Shown here: positions 1 to 9,060 of the stretch, one piece after another
Numbering within the stretch: position 1 is the first letter of the stretch
Layout of the letters: each line of letters starts with the position of its first letter
Source of the DNA: Symsagittifera roscoffensis
Taxonomy: Eukaryota; Xenacoelomorpha; Acoela; Convolutidae
DNA: 64,000 nt
Assembly: GCF_963678635.1 (NCBI RefSeq)
Contig: NC_087068.1
Location: forward strand, 33,241,436 to 33,305,435
Direction: 5' to 3'
Notes under the pieces: model-generated
What the model was told of the DNA's origin: nothing
Seen by the model: the letters and a program-made list of their open reading frames with translations, nothing else
Database searches by the model: none
Position numbers and translations under genes: made by a program

Positions 1-420
1 GTCATTGATTTGAGGGTGTATGGAAATACAAAACGATGCATATTACCAAATTAAGTCAGTAATCGGGATTGCGTCAATCCAAGATACTGATTTTGGAAGC
101 ATAACGCCGAATAAATTTAGTAATTGCAGTCATTGGGTTGAGAGTGTATGCAAACACAATACACAGCATATCGCCAAACTAGGTCAGTAGTTGGGGTTCC
201 ATCGATCCCAAATACTGGTCAGTTTTTGGGATTGATGGAATCCCAAAAACTTGAATATTATGAAGGAATTATGGAATAAATTCATTATTTGGAGTCATTA
301 GGTTGAGAGTGATTGGAAACCCAACGCATAGCAAATCGTCGAGTTAGTTCAGTATTTGGGACTTCATTGATCCCAAATACTGGTCAGTAATTGGGATTCC
401 ATTAATCCTAAACACTGTTT
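1..420. repeat. Degenerate tandem repeat with inverted repeats
   Basis: Three diverged copies of a phrase beginning 'gtcattg' start near 1, 128 and 293, each followed by a 'gtcagta..gggatt' segment. Positions 197-212 and 225-240 form a 16-bp inverted repeat with one mismatch around a 12-nt loop. No coding potential seen. Likely a fragment of a satellite or foldback element; family unknown. Confidence 0.6.
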
Positions 421-504
421 TTTTTTCTAGTAAGTTTTTCTTCTAGTAAATTTCTATTCTAGTGAAATCAAATCAAATGATTTAAAGATATAATTTTAAA
501 GGCT

Positions 505-2240
505 ACTACAGAAATACATATATGTAAGCGGAATCCGCAAACAAAATGCGAAATCCACTAAAAATTTGGCGGATTCCACTTACACTTTGCGGATTCCGCT
601 TACAGGTCCGCAACAGCTCAATTTAACTATATACATGTCTTATTGTTTGTTTGTGGACTTACAAACTGTTTTGGATTCTGCAAGTTCGTCTATTTTTGGA
701 GCGATTTTGAGCGCAACAGTGTTTTAAGTATTTGTTTGTGGAATCCATTTGAAACTTGAACTTTAATACAATCTTACGCTTTCAATTTTCGAAATACTTT
801 TTTGAAAAGTTTGAAAATTATTTTAAAAAAAAACACATTGTTACTATCCTTTTTAGATTATAATGCTTCTTTCGCTGTGTAGATTACAATTTTCCCTCTC
901 TGGTGAGATATTAAAATTAAAATATAAGTAAGAAAAAACTGATCTAAAGCCTTAGAAAATGATGCAAGGAAAAAAGAAAAAAGCTCAACAATTTACGATT
1001 GCTAATTAGAATGAATGATATTAAACGCACGTTCAGTGAAATTGTTACAAAAAATGTTTTAGACCGTTGCTCCTATTACATACAGGACTTCTTTCTTTAT
1101 TTGCTTTGTAAGCACTATGAGATGAATAAAACGTGCTAATTTTTAAAAAACTATAAGGTGAATTTTCAATTTAAGCGCGTCTTTAGTGAAACCTTACGGT
1201 ATTTTTGCACCAAGTTTGCTTCCTATTAGCGGACTTAGTCAGTAAACAATCCAGTGAACATATAGGCCGTCTGATCTTTTTTTGAGTTGATTAGGAGATT
1301 TAGCGACTGAGCGGATTCCACTTACAATTCCACTTCCAGAGCGGATTCCACTTCCAACAAAACGCGGATTCCACTTACAATTTGCGGATTCCACTTATAC
1401 TTTGCGGATTCCGCTTAGGTCCGCAACAGGTCAATTTAACTATACACATGTCGTATTGTTTGTTTGTGGACTTACAAACTGTTTTCGATTCCGCAAAAAC
1501 GGTTGCGGATTCTGCAAATTCGTCTATTTTTGGAGCGATTTTGAGCGCAAAAGTGTTTTGAGTATTTGTTTGTGGAATCCATTTGAAATTTGAACTTTAA
1601 TACAATCTTACGCTTTCAATTTTAGAAATACTTTTTCGAAAAGTTTGAAAATTATATTAAAAAAAACACATTGTTACTATCCTTTTTAGATTATAATACT
1701 TCTTTCGCTGTGTAGATTACAATTTTCCCTCTCTGGTGAGATATTAAAATTAAAATATCAGTAAGAAAAAACTGATATAAAGCCTTAGAAAATGATGCAA
1801 GGAAAAAAGAAAAAAGCTCAACAATTTGCGGATTCCACTTATACTTTGCGGATTCCGCTTAGGTCCGCAACAGGTCAATTTAACTGTTGCGGACCTAAGC
1901 AACAGTTAAACTGTTGTGGACCTAAGCAACAGTTAATAGGATAATAAACGCACTCTCAGTGAAATTGTTACAACAATTGTTTTAGACCGGTAATCCTATT
2001 ACATACAGGACTTCTTTCATTATTTGCTTTTTAAGCACTATGAGATGAATAAAACGTGCTAATTTCTAAAAAAATGTAGGATGAATTTTCAATTTAAGCG
2101 CGTCTTTAGTGAAACTTTACGTTATTTTTGCACTAAGTTTGTTTCCTGTTAGCGGACTTAGTCAGTAAACAATCCAGTGAACATATAGGCCGTCTGATCC
2201 TTTTTTGAGCTGATTAGGAGATTTAGCGACTGAGTTCTAA
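505..2240. repeat. Tandem duplication (about 0.8 kb) with GCGGATTCC repeats and palindromes
   Basis: About 605-1303 and about 1430-2234 are two copies of the same AT-rich segment. Around and between them the motif GCGGATTCC recurs with CTTACA or CTTATA tails. 523-541 and 586-604 form a perfect 19-bp inverted repeat. The second copy carries an extra piece (about 1823-1935) containing a perfect 15-bp inverted repeat (1859-1873 with 1884-1898). Short ORFs here (for example 1402-1593) lie in the repeat and have no support as genes. Confidence 0.7.
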
Positions 2241-2675
2241 CAAAGAGACATATACTGAAATTACTTAGGGCAATGCGAGGATAAAGGGCCCTAAAGGTGA
2301 TTACCTTTCGTTTGAGGTCTTGTTTAGGTTAAAAAACTTGTCCACACCTACCCGCATTCTTTGTTATGTTTTCATTAGTGGTTCAACATTCGTTCGGGAG
2401 TTGGATTCGAATGTTCGTCAGCAACCTTCGATTCTTCGTCGAACGCTCAAACATTCGAGATTTCATTGGGTTTTTCCGTATGCTTGAGAAAAGAGCTGAC
2501 AATCAGTATTTAATTGAAAATTTTCCAATTTCCATGCAGATTATTTTACAGAATCTCCGCTACGTAATGCCCTTTTAGTGGTGAGAACGTTTCCATCCCG
2601 GCTGAAACCACAATCAGATGGGGTAATCGAGAATAGTATGCAGAAAATTTTCCTCGCCATAGTAGTGAGTCTTGG
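2241..2675. other. Unassigned sequence left of the retroelement
   Basis: About 435 bp without a recognisable gene or repeat. A 70-codon ORF at 2366-2578 has no motif and is probably chance. The stretch is the insertion site of the retroelement; its last four bases (2676-2679, ATAC) look like the target duplication. Confidence 0.4.
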
Positions 2676-2679
2676 ATAC
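2676..2679. other. Candidate target-site duplication (left)
   Basis: ATAC directly precedes the left LTR. The three bases after the right LTR (21531-21533) are ATA, and the fourth falls in the N gap, so a 4-bp duplication is compatible but not proven. Confidence 0.5.
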
Positions 2680-3087
2680 TGAGTTAGGACTGGGGCGTAA
2701 CTCATAGAGTAATTTCGGATAGGGTACACCGTCTGCTCGTCACGCTATCTTATTTTCGGCCGGATAGATTCGTGCAACTTCTTAGTCTAATACCGATCCT
2801 AATCTTACTCTTATACTATCTAGTCTCAGGTTGTTTAACTAGTCTCTGCTAGGCTCAATAGATCTAGGGTATACTGGTTTATTGCGGCTGCTGAAGTGCT
2901 CGGGAGAGTCCAACTAATTTCTAAGTTAAATTCAAATCTCTCTGGTGCTGAAATTACAAGTAACTTCAGCACTTACAAATAAGTGGGTTGTTAGTTAGAT
3001 GGATCATGATTGGTTAATATTAAATACTTTACATTGGTAAAACATTTAATTTATCCAATCATAAAATATAGTTTAGATCAGGTTCCA
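2680..3087 (-). repeat. 3' LTR of the intact element
   Basis: 408 bp beginning TG and ending CA, matching 21123-21530 base for base as far as I can read. On the element strand an AATAAA polyadenylation-type signal is present (plus-strand TTTATT, 2878-2883), and a 13-bp hairpin with a 2-nt loop lies upstream of it (2945-2972). Confidence 0.95.
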
Positions 3088-3100
3088 CCCATCCGGGTTT
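3088..3100 (-). promoter_or_regulatory. Candidate polypurine tract
   Basis: Read on the minus strand, the bases directly upstream of the 3' LTR are purine-rich (GGATGGG, then the LTR begins TGGAACC). Position fits a plus-strand DNA primer. The related element has the same bases at 22038-22048. Confidence 0.55.
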
Positions 3101-4651
3101 TACAGTGTTTTTTAGAACAGTTCTTCTGTAGTTCAAGGATGGATGATGGACGTTGGTATTTGGCGAACATCACAATTTTCTTTCGCTTCTCCTTGTGACA
3201 ACGACTGAGTCTTTGCAACAAAACCAATTCTGATTTCAGAATGGTTGGCTATGTCAGGTTTTTCTGTTCTTCAGGGAGAACTTCCTTTGTATCTGATCTA
3301 GCTTGGGAATGGCGTGGAGATTGTGCGTGGAGGGGATGCCTGATTACTCGGATCTGTACGTATACTTGAACATCGAGGTGGTCATTGGTCTAGTTCAATG
3401 AAGTCCTTTTCTGCGAAGTCAAGTCGTACTCTAAATCCTTTGAGTTGTGATTGTGAGTGGCATATCGATTGTAGTTGGTCATTCTCTCTCGAGTGTAGTG
3501 AGGTCGTCTTGTCTTTTGATGTTCGTCCTTGGTGTTGTATTCTGATCTATATATTGCATCATGTGATTTTACATTTTATAAAACTTTTATTAGTTTAATA
3601 TTTTTTAATCATGATTTTAGTTAGTTGTTTTCACAAAAGCTTTTTGTTTTAGTTCGGTTATTTTGAAGAGTTACTCACCCTTGAGTAGCTCTTATTAAAA
3701 ATGAAGGTGTGGTCACAAAGCGTGGATGTAGCACGGTGGGTTAGGCCGGCTATAGAGCATGCTCAGGACGTCCTTTCCTGGTGGGTTAGGCCAGGTGTGG
3801 GAGTATGATTTCATGCGGTTTTTGTGAGGGGTCCTGTTATGTGACAACGTTTTATGTTGGGTTTGTTGTGGTTTTACTTATGTTTCTTTGGTTGTGTCCT
3901 TTTTTCAAAAATCAAATTGTTTGTGGTATGGGTTTGTCTTTCGACTTTTTTGTGTTTTATTATTTCTTTCTAAGACTTTATAATAGTCTTCAAAAGAATA
4001 AATTATCCAGTTTTAAACTGGGTTAATCCGGTTTGGGTACCGTTGGTTTCCTTTTCTTAGTCATGCTGTTATTCTATGATTTGTGGTATTTAGTAAGCTG
4101 CGTTGGTTAGTTTTGTTTAGTATATGATTCCTCTCCAACCGGGTTAAAGGAAAGTTTGAAACTTGTTATCGTGTGTTAGAGTTATTGAGTGTGAAAACTT
4201 GAAACTGAAATTCATTATTTTAAACAATTCTTCGTGGGCGAGCTGTGCGAGTATGGATAGAATTTCTGTGCGAGTGAATGAAAATATCAAAAGGTTAGTA
4301 CTGCAATTGCATTTTATTAATTTACTGCATAGAATTTGGAAATTTACTGCTAGTAATGGGGGAATTTTAAGATACAAATTTTCATCATATGTAGATTTAC
4401 TGCTTTTGGGGGAAAATTTTATAAATTAATTTACTGCATTGGTATTGAATTTATAAATTTATATGTGTAAGAGATTAATAGAATTTTGGAAATTTGTTTG
4501 ATGAAATTTGCGATTTTTATTTGTCTTTTGTGGTTTTTGTAGGTGATCGTCGGATGAAGGCTAAAAATCTAAAGAAAACATGAATAAAGAATGGTGAGTT
4601 TTTTCAATATTTTAATTAGTTAGTAATATTCATTTAATTCATACTTACCTG
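3101..4651 (-). other. 3' non-coding region of the element
   Basis: About 1.55 kb between the stop of the 597-aa ORF and the 3' LTR with no convincing gene; ORFs on either strand (for example 3398-3598, 3805-4026, 4144-4429) lack motifs. It contains two copies of GGTGGGTTAGGCC (about 3735 and 3782) around a perfect palindrome AGGACGTCCT (3765-3774). This arrangement is kept in the related element (palindrome at 22758-22767), so it may be a cis-acting RNA or DNA signal. Confidence 0.5.
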
Positions 4652-6445
4652 TTAGTCGTCGGGGAAAAAACCGTGGGGGAAGATGTCGTGAATTAGTTCT
4701 GAAGTTGTGAGTAGTTTAGCTAATATGCGGATGATATTTTTAGTTTGAAGTAGTGGCCAAAGCAATTGAAGTGCCTTAATAGTGGTTAGTTCTTCAGTGC
4801 CTACTGCAAACTCATAAGGTGTGTTTTGGATTAAGTTATATAACTTGTGGTTAAATTTAGTGTTGTGGATGAATTCTAAAATGGGGATTTCTATAGGCTG
4901 TACAAACTCGTGCGGGATAAGGAAGGGTCGGGATTCTTCTGCGTTGAAGGTCTTGGTGATGGGGCAGAAAATATACATTTGGGTTATGGGGTCATAATTA
5001 CGAAGAATACCATGAAGGTTAGTGTCTTTAATACAATATGTGAAATTTAGGAAATATGGTGAAGTGTATTTTGAATTGATGAATTGGAAACGATGGTGTG
5101 GTTGTCTAGAGGGTGTGTGGAGGTCAAAGTGATTTTGGATGAAACGATAGTAACTGTATGTATGTGTTTGTTTAGTTCGCAACATAATATCGTGTGAGCA
5201 GTGTAAATCTCTTTCGTGTGGTGCAAGGAAATGAAAGGTTAGTGAGAAGATTTGGAAGCGTTCTTTAAAACTTTCGTATGCTTGTGTGCTTGTTAGTGCT
5301 TCTGAAATAATGTGATCAAACTTTCGGTCAAAGATGTTTAGTGTAAATACATATGGTGTCTTGATGAAAAATTTCTCGGTGATTTGTGGGTTAGCGAAGC
5401 GATCGTCGTCTAAGAATTGATCTTGGTTAGCTCTGATGATGTTGTGATCGTAGTATTCTAGTGTATATTCATTAGCTCTAGGTGCAGTGTGTATTTTTAG
5501 TGATTTTTTATATCCTACGTAAGTAAATTGTCTAGCGGTGAGTGGTGTAGTTAGTCGATATAGCATGTCTTTGTTTCGGTCTATATCGATGGATGTGTTG
5601 GTTAAAGGTAAGCAAAGAGGGTTAGTGAAATGATAGTATGAGGTCCAAGAGAGAGTGGGCATTAAAACGTATTCGTCTACAAAGTTGCGTGTTTCGTTAG
5701 CGTCATGAGGGGTGTTTAAGGTGTATTGTGGAAATGAGGGTAAAGTGATAGCTAAAAATTCTCTAGTGTTAGTATGCTGGGGGTGGTTGATGTATTCACG
5801 GGCTGTTCCTGGTTTTGCTGGGAAAGGATGGTTGGGGAACTTTCTTTTAAAAGTGCGGTAAGCTCTATTAGTGTTGAGTGAGGATTCAGTTGATGTGGAT
5901 GATGGTGCTAATGATTCAGTATAATTTGAAGAGGGTGTAGGGGGATTGGATGAATTTGTAGTGGAGGAGATTTGGTTTATGGTCGGGGTGTTAAGGTGGT
6001 AGGGTTGTTGTTGGAGGGTAATAAAATTGTCTAGCTCTGGGGAGATTCGGGGGGTATCTGGAGATGATTGGTCAGAGTGGTATGAGGAGTAGGTTGGGGT
6101 AACTTGGGAAGCATAAGAGGGTGTAGGAGTGATGGGGTCAGGGTTATTTGACAATATGGGTTGAAAGGGAGGTTGAGAAAAATGAGAAGGTTTATGGAAA
6201 TTATTGGATGGAGATGGTTCTGAGTCGGCAAATTCATCGGGGGTTTCAATATTCGGGTTATTTAGCTGTGAGATGGAGTATAAAACTGAAATTTGTGAGT
6301 TAGTGTCGGAATTCATGCCTGATGTTACATTGCTAGATGGAAAATCGGGTGGCGGAAAAGCAAAAAGTGGGATTATTGGGATTGAAGAGGTAAGGTTGGT
6401 TGGATGGGAATTTGATCGATGGAGTGATCCAAGTTGGCGGCTCAT
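4652..6445 (-). CDS. 597-aa ORF of unknown function, last gene of the element
   Basis: I do not recognise this protein. Residues 1 to about 200 are rich in Pro, Ser, Thr, Asn and Gln and look disordered; from about 205 onward the composition is that of a folded domain with many aromatic residues (Tyr, Phe, His) and few cysteines. No signal peptide or clear membrane segment is visible. Its ATG overlaps the Env stop codon in the sequence ATGA, an arrangement typical of termination-reinitiation or of shared subgenomic messages. The frame is uninterrupted over 597 codons in an AT-rich setting, so it is very likely a gene. The disordered-N/folded-C layout resembles that of the Met-less ORF in the same element. 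Possible roles are matrix, tegument-like or regulatory; none can be shown. Confidence 0.85.
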   Translation of the reverse strand: MSRQLGSLHRSNSHPTNLTSSIPIIPLFAFPPPDFPSSNVTSGMNSDTNSQISVLYSISQLNNPNIETPDEFADSEPSPSNNFHKPSHFSQPPFQPILSNNPDPITPTPSYASQVTPTYSSYHSDQSSPDTPRISPELDNFITLQQQPYHLNTPTINQISSTTNSSNPPTPSSNYTESLAPSSTSTESSLNTNRAYRTFKRKFPNHPFPAKPGTAREYINHPQHTNTREFLAITLPSFPQYTLNTPHDANETRNFVDEYVLMPTLSWTSYYHFTNPLCLPLTNTSIDIDRNKDMLYRLTTPLTARQFTYVGYKKSLKIHTAPRANEYTLEYYDHNIIRANQDQFLDDDRFANPQITEKFFIKTPYVFTLNIFDRKFDHIISEALTSTQAYESFKERFQIFSLTFHFLAPHERDLHCSHDIMLRTKQTHTYSYYRFIQNHFDLHTPSRQPHHRFQFINSKYTSPYFLNFTYCIKDTNLHGILRNYDPITQMYIFCPITKTFNAEESRPFLIPHEFVQPIEIPILEFIHNTKFNHKLYNLIQNTPYEFAVGTEELTTIKALQLLWPLLQTKNIIRILAKLLTTSELIHDIFPHGFFPDD

Positions 6446-9060
6446 CGTGGGCTAAAAAAATTATTATTTTGAGATTGAAAAGCGGTGGTATGGGGTTGTT
6501 CAATAATTTGTTCATAAGTATTATCATCTTGTGGTGGATGTGTCACTATATGTTGGACGGGACTTTGTAATGTGGTGAGTCGAAAATTTGGATTATGTGT
6601 GATTGCTAAATTTCTAAAATTTCGCGGGGCTAGGGATAGTGGATGGTTATTTGGTAGGGGTGGTAATTGTGGTGCCGTTGGCTGTGTGTCTACATTGTTA
6701 TGTTCTTCGTCGTATGTATTTTGTCGTGTTGTTATTTTTGTGTTATATTCTTTTATTTGTGCGTCTAAAAGAATTTTGTTTATAGATGTGGAAAAGATTC
6801 CAAAAAATCCTGCAAAGAGTATGCGTGCTACGCTTGCTTGTCTGTTTACTTGTGTGTGTATAGCACATGTATTGTAGATTCCTTTTAAGAGTGAGAAAAG
6901 AAATCCAATAAAGTTAAACATTGCGTATAAAATAGTCAATTTTTCTAAGATGTAGTAGGGCCATCCTAGAAAATCTAGGATCTCATTTTTGAGTGTAACA
7001 AAGCTAAAAATGTTAATTGGTGATATATCTTGGGGACGGTATTTTTCGCCGTTTAGATATATATAATCTTTAATGTCTTTAAAATATCCGCTATAGTCTT
7101 GTGTGTAGATATCGGCAAATCCTGCGGTTTCTGCAAGTTTGCGTAAGTTTTGGTCAATTGATTGTCTTTGTATAGTGTCCATTTGTGTTAGTAACTCTTG
7201 GAATTGTTGTGTTCTAATGTGATGTTGAATATCTGATTTTGAATAGATTCCTATTGATTGTAAGTCTATATTTGGGTTTCGAGCGATAGCGCGAATGCTT
7301 TCTGGTGAAAATTTTTTGAGTGATTGCATTAATGTGGGGTATGGAGTGAGAAGATAATATTTATTTTCATCAGGGTTTAGTTGTACTACATTGTGGCTAT
7401 TTTCTGATCCACATGGGACTGCGGTATCCCAGAAATAGGTTCTTCGTGAAAGTGTATCCACGAAATGTACTTTATTCTTATAAAAGATAGGGATTCTTTT
7501 ATAACATCGTTTATCTTCAAAAACGTATAGTGGTGATACTTTTTTAGTACAAGTATAAAACCATAAGATGTTTCCTTCATAGTCTAAAAAATTTGATCTA
7601 TTTCCTGATAATAAATATCCTGCGTAGGGTATTTTTAATACTGCTAGTGCAAGTGATTGTAATATTTGTGTTCGTTCTAATTCGCATAGTTGATGTAGTG
7701 TTTCTAATTCGGAGAGTGACATTTCTTGAAAAATGCGGCTAATTGTATAGTCTAGTTTCATATCCAAATGAATATCATAGTGGATATTACCAAAATATGT
7801 GGTATTCATTAGTGATAATTCTTGTAAGCGTGTGCTTCTGGTATCATAAGGTTTTAGATGTCCACCAGGTTGTCCGTTGCTTTTTTCAAAATTAACTGGT
7901 ATATAGGATGTTCCTTCGTTTAGAGGATGACCTGTGGCATATGGGTCGATTTTTACTTTTCCAGTGGTCATGTCGAATCCTTTTTCATATTCAACTAAAA
8001 TTTCAGAGTATTGTGTTCTGTGAAGTGGATTTCTGTATTTACATGCAAGTTCTGTTTCTTGATATATTTGAAAACGTGTCAATTTATTTTCTATGTTATC
8101 TATGTTTCTAAAATCGGAACTTAGTTTTCGTGATGGATGGACTTGTTCGTAAGGAATTGATTGTATGAAATATTTTTCGTGAAATTTTATCATACGAGCG
8201 TGTATTTTTGCTACTTGAAATGTTGTACATGTGTCTTCGGGGAACCAAACAATTGTTGCTTGTGTTCTTGTTGTAGGGTCGCAATATCCTTGATCGTTTT
8301 TACAAGGTAGTCGGATTCCTTGATAGATCATTGTATTATCAGATAAATCTCGTGTGAGTTGTATTTTTTCGAGTTGTATTTTCCAATCGAAAAACATTAT
8401 TTCTTGGTATCCTTTATTTTTTGTGTCTGCTTTGCAGTTTGATGGGTTATTTATACCAATGTGTGGTATCCAGTGTTTATCATGTAGGTCATATGTTAAT
8501 CGTCCGTGTGCGCCGTTATACGGGTATTTTTCGTCTAGTTTTATATGTCCTTGGTGTCTTTCAAGTTGTGATTGATGTACAGAGTCTGAAAAAACTTGAA
8601 AATTAACTAATTTTCTTTGGGAATTTTTATTTTGTGTGATGTTTAGTCTAAGTAGTTCATTTTTACAATCGTCGGGATTGAGATGTAAAAGACGTTCTAT
8701 ATTACTTTGATAGAATGATTCATGGTCAAGTCGGTTTTTGTTTCCGTTCGAGACTTGTGAACAATGTACTTTCTTTTCGGAAAATGTTGCTGTGAATTTA
8801 TAACCTGTAACTGTTGTAGCTCGGGCTTTTGAGTAGAGTGTTGCTATTATATCTGTGGTTTCTATAGCTTGTGGTTCTGTTTCACATTGTGATACTTGAT
8901 TGATTGCATATTTATGTAGTGTTTTTTGTTCATTTTCTTCGCAATCGTAATGTGTTACTAATAAATCTTGTGGTCCTGTACGAGGGGAAGGGTTTATATT
9001 TTGATTTGAGGTTATTAGGAAAAGGGTTTGGAGAAAAATTAATAATTTTAGAATATACAT
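6442..9060 (-). CDS. env: Envelope glycoprotein (Env), chuvirus-like
   Basis: 872 aa. Residues 1-17 are a hydrophobic signal peptide. The ectodomain has many cysteines; near residue 39 a YDC motif is followed by further spaced Cys, an N-terminal pattern I associate with glycoproteins of chuviruses and related negative-strand viruses that several animal LTR elements have captured. Hydrophobic stretches at about residues 700-765 include the likely membrane anchor, followed by a tail of about 100 aa rich in Pro, Asn and Gln. The tail contains PTAP, the classic Tsg101-binding late motif. Expected role: membrane fusion and cell-to-cell spread. It starts inside the end of the Met-less ORF (13-nt overlap) and its stop overlaps the next ATG. 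The glycoprotein call is strong; the chuvirus affinity is by eye only. Confidence 0.8.
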   Translation of the reverse strand: MYILKLLIFLQTLFLITSNQNINPSPRTGPQDLLVTHYDCEENEQKTLHKYAINQVSQCETEPQAIETTDIIATLYSKARATTVTGYKFTATFSEKKVHCSQVSNGNKNRLDHESFYQSNIERLLHLNPDDCKNELLRLNITQNKNSQRKLVNFQVFSDSVHQSQLERHQGHIKLDEKYPYNGAHGRLTYDLHDKHWIPHIGINNPSNCKADTKNKGYQEIMFFDWKIQLEKIQLTRDLSDNTMIYQGIRLPCKNDQGYCDPTTRTQATIVWFPEDTCTTFQVAKIHARMIKFHEKYFIQSIPYEQVHPSRKLSSDFRNIDNIENKLTRFQIYQETELACKYRNPLHRTQYSEILVEYEKGFDMTTGKVKIDPYATGHPLNEGTSYIPVNFEKSNGQPGGHLKPYDTRSTRLQELSLMNTTYFGNIHYDIHLDMKLDYTISRIFQEMSLSELETLHQLCELERTQILQSLALAVLKIPYAGYLLSGNRSNFLDYEGNILWFYTCTKKVSPLYVFEDKRCYKRIPIFYKNKVHFVDTLSRRTYFWDTAVPCGSENSHNVVQLNPDENKYYLLTPYPTLMQSLKKFSPESIRAIARNPNIDLQSIGIYSKSDIQHHIRTQQFQELLTQMDTIQRQSIDQNLRKLAETAGFADIYTQDYSGYFKDIKDYIYLNGEKYRPQDISPINIFSFVTLKNEILDFLGWPYYILEKLTILYAMFNFIGFLFSLLKGIYNTCAIHTQVNRQASVARILFAGFFGIFSTSINKILLDAQIKEYNTKITTRQNTYDEEHNNVDTQPTAPQLPPLPNNHPLSLAPRNFRNLAITHNPNFRLTTLQSPVQHIVTHPPQDDNTYEQIIEQPHTTAFQSQNNNFFSPR

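Noticed and set aside
3735..3800. TTAGGC units resembling the nematode telomere repeat
   Set aside because: Only two isolated units inside a retroelement non-coding region; not a telomeric tract.
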